Origin: SKLM01 sp964421785
GTDB taxonomy: Bacteria; Chloroflexota; Anaerolineae; B4-G1
Assembly (NCBI GenBank): GCA_964421785.1
Contig: CAYQZG010000017.1
Coordinates: 1-42,925, forward strand
Length of the DNA: 42,925 nt
Direction of reading: 5' to 3'
Under the pieces are notes generated by a model. The model saw nothing but the letters and a program-made list of their open reading frames with translations, made no database searches and was not told the DNA's origin. Within the stretch, counting starts at the first letter, position 1. Every line of letters begins with the position of its first letter. The position numbers and the translations under genes are program-made. Below, one piece after another: positions 33,111-40,252 of this stretch.

Positions 33111-33134
33111 AGGGAGTCGATTCGCTTCCCTTTT
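33111..33134 (+). terminator. Terminator after the APC permease (TTCGCTTCCC-family block)
   Basis: AGGGAGTCG (33111-33119) pairs imperfectly with CGCTTCCCT (33123-33131), and TTT follows. The end of its T-run is also the -35 hexamer of the next promoter (33131-33136). Close relatives are at 9857-9881 and 34775-34800. Confidence 0.55.
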
Positions 33135-33159
33135 CAGTGAGGGGGCATCAAGCTATAAT
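33131..33159 (+). promoter_or_regulatory. Putative promoter of yvcK
   Basis: TTTTCA (33131-33136), 17 bases, perfect TATAAT (33154-33159), 70 bases before the yvcK start. The -35 overlaps the terminator tail of the gene before. Confidence 0.65.
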
Positions 33160-33228
33160 AGACAACGACGGCTGTTCATTCAGCTAGATCGTAGTTGGCA
33201 GCGCCTATGCTGCTAGGAAGGTAGCCCG

Positions 33229-34716
33229 GTGGACGACGGGAAGACAACAGCTGAGATGAAATCCTCAGCAGAGCTGAAACTGCACAGATACCTCCGCTTC
33301 GCGGTCCAGTGGCTACCCCTTGGGATGGGTGTCAAGCGCTGGTTGCTGGTTCTGGTCGGTGGCGTCGCCGTCTTGAGTCTGGGTTTCAGCTTTCTGCTCC
33401 GCGAACTCTACCCGCTTCCCAGCATCTTCTACTACCTGACGCTCCAATTCATACCGCGCGGTGCACGAGCGGCACTCTTTTTTCTAGTTGGCATCGCCGC
33501 CATCGTGGTCGGGTTCATCGGTCTCAATCGCTCGCTGCTGAGACCCTTTGTGGATACCAACCCGGAGACCTTGGCGAAGACCGTGCAACGATACCGCCGG
33601 CGGGAACGGGGGCCGAAGATCGTCGCCATTGGCGGAGGCCACGGGCTCTCCACGCTCCTGCGCGGCCTCAAGGAGTATACATCAAACATCACCGCTATCG
33701 TGACTGTAGCCGACGATGGCGGCAGCTCCGGGCGACTGCGGCGCGAGCTCGGTGTGCTACCACCAGGCGATTTCCGCAACTGTATTGCCGCGCTAGCTGA
33801 CGATGAGGCGCTGACCACACATCTGTTCCAATACCGTTTCGGAAGTGGCAGCGGACTCAACGGGCACAGTTTCGGTAATCTCTTCATAACAGCGATGGCG
33901 GAGGTGACAGGAAGCTTCGAACGGGCCATCTTGGAGTCCGGACGGGTTCTGGCAGTGCAAGGACAGGTGCTCCCCAGCACCCTGCAGAACGTGACCCTCA
34001 CCGCCGATCTCAAACAGGCGAGTATGGAGGCCTGGCCGACGTTAGCAGGACAGTCGGTGCCGTTCGAAGAGGCTCAGGATAGGCCTTCTGTCCAAGCTCG
34101 AAGCTGGGGGATAGACGCCATCCCGCTGGACACCAAACTCAACCGGGTAAGCGGTGAGTCTCGCATCCCGCAGGCAGAAGGGACGATTCAGCGCGTCTAT
34201 CTGGATCCCAGTGATGCGCCAGCGTACCCAGGCGCGGTTCACGCACTGCTTAAGGCGGACATGATCGTGGCTGGGCCTGGCAGCTTGTACACCAGCGTCC
34301 TGCCTAACCTTTTGGTGCCGGCAATAGCGGACGCCATAAAGGCCAGTCCGGCGTGCAAAGTCTACGTCTGCAACGTTGCTACCCAGGGCGGTGAGACAGA
34401 GGACTACACCGTTGGCGATCACGTTGCGGCCCTGGAGAACCATGTACACAGCTCTCTCTTTTCAGTGGTGCTGGCAAATGACAATTTGTTGGACGAAGCC
34501 CGGGACAATTGTCGCAAGAGCAGGCCTGGGGTCGAAATGGTCAAGCTCGAGTACCCATCTGACGCTGGCTATCGCATAATCGCGACAGATCTGGTGGATA
34601 GGGCGCACCCCTGGCGTCACGATAGTCATAAGTTGGCGCGAGCATTGGTGCGCTGCTTGGAGAACCAGGCTTCATCACCCGGCACCACCGTAAACAGGCG
34701 GCGCTGGATAGCCTGA
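33229..34716 (+). CDS. yvcK: YvcK/CofD-family gluconeogenesis factor with membrane anchor
   Basis: The protein is 495 residues. Two hydrophobic segments (about 35-55 and 80-100) precede the soluble domain. Family motifs are IVAIGGGHGLSTLLRGLK, TVADDGGSSGRLRRELGVLPPGDFRNC and ADMIVAGPGSLYTSVLPNLLV. B. subtilis YvcK binds UDP-GlcNAc and is needed for growth on gluconeogenic carbon sources and for normal cell shape. The N-terminal membrane part is absent from B. subtilis YvcK but occurs in longer relatives. It is immediately followed by gap-pgk-tpiA, which fits a role at the glycolysis/gluconeogenesis branch. GTG 33229 has AGGAAGG upstream. Confidence 0.9.
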   Translation: MDDGKTTAEMKSSAELKLHRYLRFAVQWLPLGMGVKRWLLVLVGGVAVLSLGFSFLLRELYPLPSIFYYLTLQFIPRGARAALFFLVGIAAIVVGFIGLNRSLLRPFVDTNPETLAKTVQRYRRRERGPKIVAIGGGHGLSTLLRGLKEYTSNITAIVTVADDGGSSGRLRRELGVLPPGDFRNCIAALADDEALTTHLFQYRFGSGSGLNGHSFGNLFITAMAEVTGSFERAILESGRVLAVQGQVLPSTLQNVTLTADLKQASMEAWPTLAGQSVPFEEAQDRPSVQARSWGIDAIPLDTKLNRVSGESRIPQAEGTIQRVYLDPSDAPAYPGAVHALLKADMIVAGPGSLYTSVLPNLLVPAIADAIKASPACKVYVCNVATQGGETEDYTVGDHVAALENHVHSSLFSVVLANDNLLDEARDNCRKSRPGVEMVKLEYPSDAGYRIIATDLVDRAHPWRHDSHKLARALVRCLENQASSPGTTVNRRRWIA

Positions 34717-34774
34717 TAGCCCTGATCAACTATGTTGACATCACCCGACCATCTTGGCGGATCGTCTTTCTAGT

Positions 34775-34800
34775 GAAGGGAGTCGCTACCCTTCTCAGTG
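34775..34800 (+). terminator. Hairpin between yvcK and gap (same family as 33111-33134)
   Basis: GAAGGG (34775-34780) and CCCTTC (34789-34794) form a perfect 6-bp stem. The block AGGGAGTCG...CCCTTCTCAGTG matches the block after the APC gene with a short deletion in the loop. A T-rich stretch (TTTTT) comes only at 34811. Confidence 0.5.
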
Positions 34801-34853
34801 TATAGAGTCGTTTTTGGTAATAGATTCACGACAAGTAAAGGAGAAAAGAAACA

Positions 34854-35855
34854 ATGGCTAAAGTAGCAATCAACGGATTCGGAAGGATCGGACGGGCGGC
34901 ATTCAAGATCATCCTAGATACCCCTGAGTTGGAGCTGGTGGGTGTCAACGACATTATGCCGCTGGACAACTTGGCCTATCTCCTGAAGTATGACACCGCC
35001 TACGGGAGATATGAGAAAGACGTCGAGGTCGGGGGCAGCGCCCTCATCGTCGACGGCGAGGAATACGAGTTTTTCGCGGAAAGAGATCCCACCCAGCTGC
35101 CGTGGAAAGAAAGAGAGGTGGACATTGTCTTTGAGTGCACCGGAATCTTCACGAAGAAGGAGGATCTGGATAAACACCTCGAGGCAGGCGCCAAGTTCGT
35201 CGTCCTCTCGGCTCCAGCCAAGAGCGAGGGCATTCCTACGATCGTTCACGGCGTAAACGTCCCTGAGGACGAATCCATTCCCTATCTCTCCTGCGCAAGT
35301 TGCACCACGAATTGCATCACGCCTGTGGTAGAGGTGATGAAGCGACGCATCGGGGTGGAGAACGCCATTATGACGACGATCCACGCCTACACCTCGACCC
35401 AGGCCATCGTCGACGGTCCCAGCAAGAAGATCAGAAGGGGCCGAGCCGCTGCAGCCAATTTCGTACCCACCACCACCGGCGCGGCCATCGCCACCACCAA
35501 GGTTCTTCCCGAACTCAAAGGCCGCTTCGATGGCGTCGCGGTTCGCGCACCGATACCGGTGGGGTCCATCTCCGACATTATCTTCGTGACCAAGCGGGAG
35601 ACATCGGTTGAGGAAGTCAACAATATCTTCAGAGAAGAGGCCACAAGCGACAAGTACAAGGGCATCCTCGGCGTAGCTGAAGATCCGATAGTCTCATCGG
35701 ACGTCATTGGAGACTCACATGCTTCGATCGTTGACGTAGGTATGACCCAGGTGGTTAACGGAACCTTGGTCAAGATCATGAGCTGGTACGACAACGAGTG
35801 GGGCTTCACCAGCCAAATGGTCCGGGAGGGCGTGCGGGTCGCCAAGACCCTCTAG
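34854..35855 (+). CDS. gap: Glyceraldehyde-3-phosphate dehydrogenase, type I
   Basis: This 333-residue enzyme converts glyceraldehyde-3-phosphate to 1,3-bisphosphoglycerate with NAD and phosphate. It has the Rossmann start NGFGRIGR, the catalytic cysteine C150 in ASCTTNC, and the C-terminal SWYDNEWGF. Asp33 in GVNDIM marks NAD rather than NADP preference. The ribosome binding site AAAGGAGA lies about 10 bases before ATG 34854. It is the first gene of a gap-pgk-tpiA cluster. Confidence 0.96.
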   Translation: MAKVAINGFGRIGRAAFKIILDTPELELVGVNDIMPLDNLAYLLKYDTAYGRYEKDVEVGGSALIVDGEEYEFFAERDPTQLPWKEREVDIVFECTGIFTKKEDLDKHLEAGAKFVVLSAPAKSEGIPTIVHGVNVPEDESIPYLSCASCTTNCITPVVEVMKRRIGVENAIMTTIHAYTSTQAIVDGPSKKIRRGRAAAANFVPTTTGAAIATTKVLPELKGRFDGVAVRAPIPVGSISDIIFVTKRETSVEEVNNIFREEATSDKYKGILGVAEDPIVSSDVIGDSHASIVDVGMTQVVNGTLVKIMSWYDNEWGFTSQMVREGVRVAKTL

Positions 35856-35858
35856 CCG

Positions 35859-35895
35859 GTATCCAGCACGGTCATGAACAGACCGTGCTGGATAC
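35859..35895 (+). repeat. 15-bp perfect inverted repeat between gap and pgk
   Basis: GTATCCAGCACGGTC (35859-35873) and GACCGTGCTGGATAC (35881-35895) are perfect complements around the 7-base loop ATGAACA. It begins 3 bases after the gap stop and ends about 28 bases before the pgk ATG, without a T-run. It would be a very stable RNA hairpin and could act in partial termination, mRNA processing or protection of the gap message. Confidence 0.85.
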
Positions 35896-35923
35896 GCCGC
35901 CGCTTGACTTGCAGGGAGGTGCG

Positions 35924-37168
35924 ATGAAAGAGACAGATGCCATCTCTAGGAAGACCGTTCGCGACGTAGATGTGCAAGGAAGACGGGTCTTGGTACGCGT
36001 TGACTTCAACGTACCGCTCGAGGAGGGCGGGGATGGACGCCGTCTCAAGGTAGCCGACGATACGCGCATTGAGGCTGCGCTGCCCACGATAGAATACTTG
36101 CTCGACCAGGAGGCCGCCCTCATACTGATGTCCCATCTCGGTCGTCCCAAGGGTGAGGCCGTCGATGGCCTGAAGATGGATCCGGTGGCGGAGCGCTTGT
36201 CGGTGTTGCTGGATCGGCCCGTGAAGAAGCTGGATGACTGCGTGGGTGCGTCCGTTGAGGAGACCGTCCAAGCGATGGAGGCCGGCGACATTGTCTTGCT
36301 GGAGAACACCCGATTTCACGCTGAGGAAAAGGCCAACGACCCAGGTTTTGCCGCCAAGCTGGCGGCTTTGGCCGACGTGTACGTCAATGACGCTTTTGGC
36401 ACAGCCCATCGTGCTCACGCTTCTACAGAAGGAGCAGCCCAAGCGATGCGTAAGAAGGGTGGGGCAGCGGTTGCCGGGCTGTTGGTAGAGAAGGAGTTAC
36501 AGCTCCTCGGAAAGGCCGTTGGGCGCCCTAAGCATCCTTTCATCGCTATCCTGGGAGGAGCCAAGGTATCGGGAAAGATCTCGGTCATCAAGAGCTTGCT
36601 GGAAAGATGCGACCGCGTGCTCATCGGAGGAGGTATGGCAAACACCTTCTTCAAGGCAATAGGCTTTGAGACAGGTGATAGCTTAGTTGAAGATGACGCC
36701 GTCGACACGGCGAAGTCGCTTCTGGATCAGGCGGCCGGGAAGCTAGTGCTGCCTGTCGACGTCGTCATCGCGGACGCATTTGACAACGACGCTCAGACGC
36801 AGGTCGTAGCTCCGAACGAGGTACCCCTGGGATGGCGTATCCTCGATATCGGTCCCAAGACCATCTCGACCTTCGAATCGGCGTTGAGCGATGCCAAGAC
36901 GGTCACCTGGAACGGGCCGCTGGGTGTGTTTGAGATGCCGACCTTCGCTGTCGGAACCTTCGACGTAGCGCGCCTGCTCGCTGAGCTGGACGCGACGACT
37001 ATCATCGGCGGTGGTGAGTCGGCAGCAGCGGTACAGCAGGTCGGCTTGGTCGATCAGATGACCCACGTATCCACCGGAGGGGGAGCTAGCCTTCAATTCC
37101 TGGAAGGCAAGACGCTTCCGGGCGTGGCCGCGCTGGATGAGCGTGCTTCAACTCCATTCAGCACATGA
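35924..37168 (+). CDS. pgk: Phosphoglycerate kinase
   Basis: This 414-residue enzyme converts 1,3-bisphosphoglycerate and ADP to 3-phosphoglycerate and ATP. Motifs are RVLVRVDFNVPL, MSHLGRPKGE, LLENTRFHAEEK, and near the C-terminus TIIGGGESAAA. The last is usually GGGDSAAA, so an Asp-to-Glu change is present. The open frame reaches 35798 inside gap, but ATG 35924 has GGGAGG five bases upstream and matches the family start. Confidence 0.96.
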   Translation: MKETDAISRKTVRDVDVQGRRVLVRVDFNVPLEEGGDGRRLKVADDTRIEAALPTIEYLLDQEAALILMSHLGRPKGEAVDGLKMDPVAERLSVLLDRPVKKLDDCVGASVEETVQAMEAGDIVLLENTRFHAEEKANDPGFAAKLAALADVYVNDAFGTAHRAHASTEGAAQAMRKKGGAAVAGLLVEKELQLLGKAVGRPKHPFIAILGGAKVSGKISVIKSLLERCDRVLIGGGMANTFFKAIGFETGDSLVEDDAVDTAKSLLDQAAGKLVLPVDVVIADAFDNDAQTQVVAPNEVPLGWRILDIGPKTISTFESALSDAKTVTWNGPLGVFEMPTFAVGTFDVARLLAELDATTIIGGGESAAAVQQVGLVDQMTHVSTGGGASLQFLEGKTLPGVAALDERASTPFST

Positions 37169-37177
37169 GGAGGAAAG

Positions 37178-37945
37178 ATGCGCAGACCGTTTATCGCTGG
37201 CAATTGGAAGATGCACAAGACCATCGCTGAGGCCACATCGCTGGTCGAAGCGCTCAAGGGAGAACTGAAGGATGCCGAGGGCTGCGACGTGGCCGTCTGC
37301 CCGCCCTTCGTGGCCTTGGAGGCCGTGCACGAGATCTTGGACGGCTCCACCATTGGCCTCGGTGCACAGAACATGCACTGGGAAGATGAAGGCGCCTTCA
37401 CCGGCGAGGTGAGCCCCTCGATGTTGGAAGGGCTCTGCGACTACGTTATCATCGGCCACTCGGAACGCCGCACCATCTTTGGCGAGACCGATGAATGGAT
37501 CAACAAGAAGCTGCATGCGGCGCTGGCCCATGGCCTCAATCCCATTGTGTGCGTTGGGGAGAATCTGGAGCAGAACAAGGCTGGGAAGACGGAGGCTTTC
37601 TGTGGCAAGCAGGTGCGAGCCGCTTTCGAAGGCGTCACGGCCGAGCAAGCGAAGCTGGTCACGATGGCCTACGAACCGATCTGGGCCATCGGAACCGGCG
37701 TGCCAGCCCACGGTGAGGACGCCAACGAGATCATCGGGCACGCCGTGCGCGGCGTGCTGGCCGATCTCTACGGTGAGGCTATCGCCGAGACCATTCGGGT
37801 TCAGTACGGGGGCAGCGTCAAACCCCACAACGTCACCGAATTCCTGTCGCAACCTGAGATCGACGGCGCGCTGGTCGGTGGCGCAAGCCTGAAGGCCGAT
37901 GACTTTGCGGAGATTGTGAAGAAAGGCACGATAGCCCACAGATGA
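37178..37945 (+). CDS. tpiA: Triosephosphate isomerase
   Basis: This 255-residue enzyme interconverts dihydroxyacetone phosphate and glyceraldehyde-3-phosphate. The catalytic residues are K11 in GNWKMHK, H94 in IIGHSERR and E166 in AYEPIWAIGTG, and the phosphate loop is YGGSVKPHN. It follows pgk by 9 bases with AGGAGG before the start, so it is co-transcribed. An 11-bp inverted repeat with a long loop follows the stop. Confidence 0.96.
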   Translation: MRRPFIAGNWKMHKTIAEATSLVEALKGELKDAEGCDVAVCPPFVALEAVHEILDGSTIGLGAQNMHWEDEGAFTGEVSPSMLEGLCDYVIIGHSERRTIFGETDEWINKKLHAALAHGLNPIVCVGENLEQNKAGKTEAFCGKQVRAAFEGVTAEQAKLVTMAYEPIWAIGTGVPAHGEDANEIIGHAVRGVLADLYGEAIAETIRVQYGGSVKPHNVTEFLSQPEIDGALVGGASLKADDFAEIVKKGTIAHR

Positions 37946-37947
37946 TT

Positions 37948-38010
37948 CAGCACCGCCGCTCGGAGCAGAGCAGCGTGCCGCTGCCGGGCAGCCTGCAACC
38001 GGCGGTGCTG
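37948..38010 (+). repeat. Inverted repeat between tpiA and the HEXXH gene
   Basis: CAGCACCGCCG (37948-37958) and CGGCGGTGCTG (38000-38010) are perfect 11-bp complements. The 41-base loop contains smaller GC-rich stems. The arm core CAGCACSG resembles that of the gap-pgk hairpin. Confidence 0.6.
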
Positions 38011-38027
38011 GACAGCCTGCAGAACCG

Positions 38028-38780
38028 ATGAGCTGGATCCCCTTGCTCGGGTTGGCGGTGACGTTGGCGCTCCTGCTGCTGGTTGAGCGCTGGATTCACC
38101 GCCACCTGCAAGGGGTGATGTTGTTACTCACCGGCGATCGGGAGATCGCCGTGGTCCTATATGCTCTCCCCCTGATGCCGGGCATCTTGCTCCACGAAAT
38201 CAGCCATGCCCTCGTGGCCAGGCTCCTCGGGGTGCGCGTGGGACGTGTCTCTGTCCGCCCTAAACTGGCGGACGAGCGCATCCAGTTGGGGTTTGTACCG
38301 GTCGAAGAGACCGACGCCGTGCGAGCCAGCTTGATCGGACTGGCTCCCCTGCTGACAGGAAGCGCCGTCATTCTACTGGTCGGCTACCTGTCATTCGACA
38401 TCGGCGGGTTGCAGAGGGCGCTTGTTGATGGGGCATGGACGCATTTAATCACTCATGTCGTCGAGATGCTGAAGACCTCCGACATCTGGCTCTGGGCCTA
38501 CCTAATCTTCGCTGTCAGCAACACGATGCTGCCAAGCCGGTCGGATCGGGAATCCTGGACCTCGGTTATTCTATTCTTAGTGCTTGCCATAGCTCTGGCT
38601 TGGTTCGCGGGATTGGGCCCGACGATCATCGAGCGCTTGGGTCGGCCTCTCAATCTGGCCACCCGGTGGCTCACAACCATGTATGCCTTCACGATTGTTG
38701 CCGATTTGCCCTTCGTCGCGCTGATCCTGCTTGTCGAGTGGGCGGTAGGACGAATCAGAGGCGTGCGCGTCGAGTACTAG
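38028..38780 (+). CDS. M50-like membrane metallopeptidase (HEXXH membrane protein)
   Basis: The protein is 250 residues with about six hydrophobic segments. HEISH (56-60) lies at the end of a membrane segment (PGILLHEISHALVARLLGVRVG), the usual position of the zinc motif in site-2-protease-like and bacterial membrane peptidase families. A second conserved-looking element is FAVSNTMLPSRSDRESW (about 163-179). The substrate is unknown, and proteolytic activity is inferred from the motif. There is no good ribosome binding site before ATG 38028. Its stop codon overlaps the stop of the convergent saccharopine dehydrogenase gene in a CTAG. Confidence 0.75.
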   Translation: MSWIPLLGLAVTLALLLLVERWIHRHLQGVMLLLTGDREIAVVLYALPLMPGILLHEISHALVARLLGVRVGRVSVRPKLADERIQLGFVPVEETDAVRASLIGLAPLLTGSAVILLVGYLSFDIGGLQRALVDGAWTHLITHVVEMLKTSDIWLWAYLIFAVSNTMLPSRSDRESWTSVILFLVLAIALAWFAGLGPTIIERLGRPLNLATRWLTTMYAFTIVADLPFVALILLVEWAVGRIRGVRVEY

Positions 38781-40108
38781 CTTACCCTCTCCTCGAAAAC
38801 AATACCCAGGTGCTCCAACTCGTCGAGGACCGGCTCATAGATCCCCCGCACGATCGGTATGTGGACCCCGGCGAGATCGATCTTGCCCTCCAGGATCATC
38901 CGTGCCCCAACAGCTGCCGGCGTGCCCACAGTTCGCGCCATCGCTGTTTCACCGCCAGGAACACCGAAATCGATCAGAGTTGAGCTGATGGACGCCTCTC
39001 GATCTGCATAGGCGGCCACGAACTCGTGGACCAGGACCACCATATCCCGCTCACCCTCGTGATAGGACATCTTTTCCAACATCCGATCGGCCAATACATC
39101 CAGCAGCGTCGCCTTCTCCGGCACCGGCTCGTCTTCCATGAGGCCCAGCCAAGTGAGTGTCATCATCACGCCAGAATTGGGCGCGACGTTGAGTTGACGT
39201 GCCAAGTCACCCCTCAACTCCGCCTTGGGACGCCTTTTATCCCCGGTTGTCTCATCAATGAGCTCTGCCATCACGTGGCGGAACGTCTTGTCATTTAGAT
39301 CAGGGCGTTCCTCCAGGCTGAAGTATCCCAATTCATTCAGCTTCTGCATAACGTCACACCATCCCAGATTGCGCAATGTGCCTCGGTACATCGTTTCCGT
39401 CTCTGGAATGCCGTAGCGCTCAATGTAGGGGAGAGCATCACGGTTGGGATAGGCCTCGAAATCGCCCAGCTCCTCGACCTGAGTCACGTAGTGCATGGCG
39501 AAAAGCCGCTCGTTAGGTACATTCACGATGCGGCCATTCTCCAGATAGCGAGCGTCATTGCGACCGGCCAAAACCACCCCTCTCGGACTCCAAGAGAATT
39601 TGTAGCCTAGTGGGTTGTCGTTGGCCTCCGGCGCTGGCAGACCTCCACAAAAAGACCGGAAGGCCCTGATCTCTCCAGCATCGTCATGGACGCGGTCGAT
39701 GATGCGCATCGCCGACATGTGATCGATGCCGGGATCGAGGCCGATCTCATTGAGCAGGATCACCCCTGCTTCGCGGGCACCTTGATCCAAAGCCTGCATC
39801 TCATCGCTTACATAGCTGGTCGTGACCAGCGGCCGCCGGTGCTCGACGCACACCTTCGCCACCTGCACGTGGTAGATGTAGGGTAGCAAGCTGACGACCA
39901 GGTCAGCCTCGGCGATCAGATCGCCTAGCTTGTGTCGCTCCTGCGTGATGTCGAACTGAACAGCTTCCCCATGTGCATGGTCTTCAACCAGCGTCTGGGC
40001 CTTGCTCAACGTACGGCTGGCCACGGTGACCTGATAGCCGTGATCGAACAGATAGCGGACCAGCGGTCCCGCTACAAGTCCAGCGCCAAGTACAAGAACG
40101 TTTTCCAT
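38777..40108 (-). CDS. Saccharopine dehydrogenase (glutamate-forming) / SDH half of AASS
   Basis: The protein is 443 residues. It has a Rossmann N-terminus (VLVLGAGLVAGPLVRYLFDHG), SLLPYIYHVQVAKVCVEH, TTSYVSDEMQALDQGAREAGVILLNEIGLDPGIDHMSA, and a long catalytic domain as in the C-terminal half of human AASS and in yeast Lys9. The reaction is saccharopine plus NAD to glutamate plus alpha-aminoadipate semialdehyde. The partner lysine-ketoglutarate reductase is the next gene upstream (144-base gap). Direction in the cell (lysine breakdown or synthesis) is inferred as breakdown because both halves are present. Confidence 0.88.
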   Translation of the reverse strand: MENVLVLGAGLVAGPLVRYLFDHGYQVTVASRTLSKAQTLVEDHAHGEAVQFDITQERHKLGDLIAEADLVVSLLPYIYHVQVAKVCVEHRRPLVTTSYVSDEMQALDQGAREAGVILLNEIGLDPGIDHMSAMRIIDRVHDDAGEIRAFRSFCGGLPAPEANDNPLGYKFSWSPRGVVLAGRNDARYLENGRIVNVPNERLFAMHYVTQVEELGDFEAYPNRDALPYIERYGIPETETMYRGTLRNLGWCDVMQKLNELGYFSLEERPDLNDKTFRHVMAELIDETTGDKRRPKAELRGDLARQLNVAPNSGVMMTLTWLGLMEDEPVPEKATLLDVLADRMLEKMSYHEGERDMVVLVHEFVAAYADREASISSTLIDFGVPGGETAMARTVGTPAAVGARMILEGKIDLAGVHIPIVRGIYEPVLDELEHLGIVFEERVS

Positions 40109-40252
40109 ATCCTTCTCCTAACTAGAACAATGCAGACTCGGGCTTGAGACATCTCTGTGCTCACTCACCTCAACAGGTGTGTCTCGTCCGAGACGAATGG
40201 GCTTCGGATCCGTCTGTTGCCTGGCAGCAGCAAATGAACGGTTACAAACCCC

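Noticed and set aside
34735..34740. Perfect TTGACA before gap
   Set aside because: No -10-like hexamer lies 16-18 bases downstream, so it does not make a promoter by itself.
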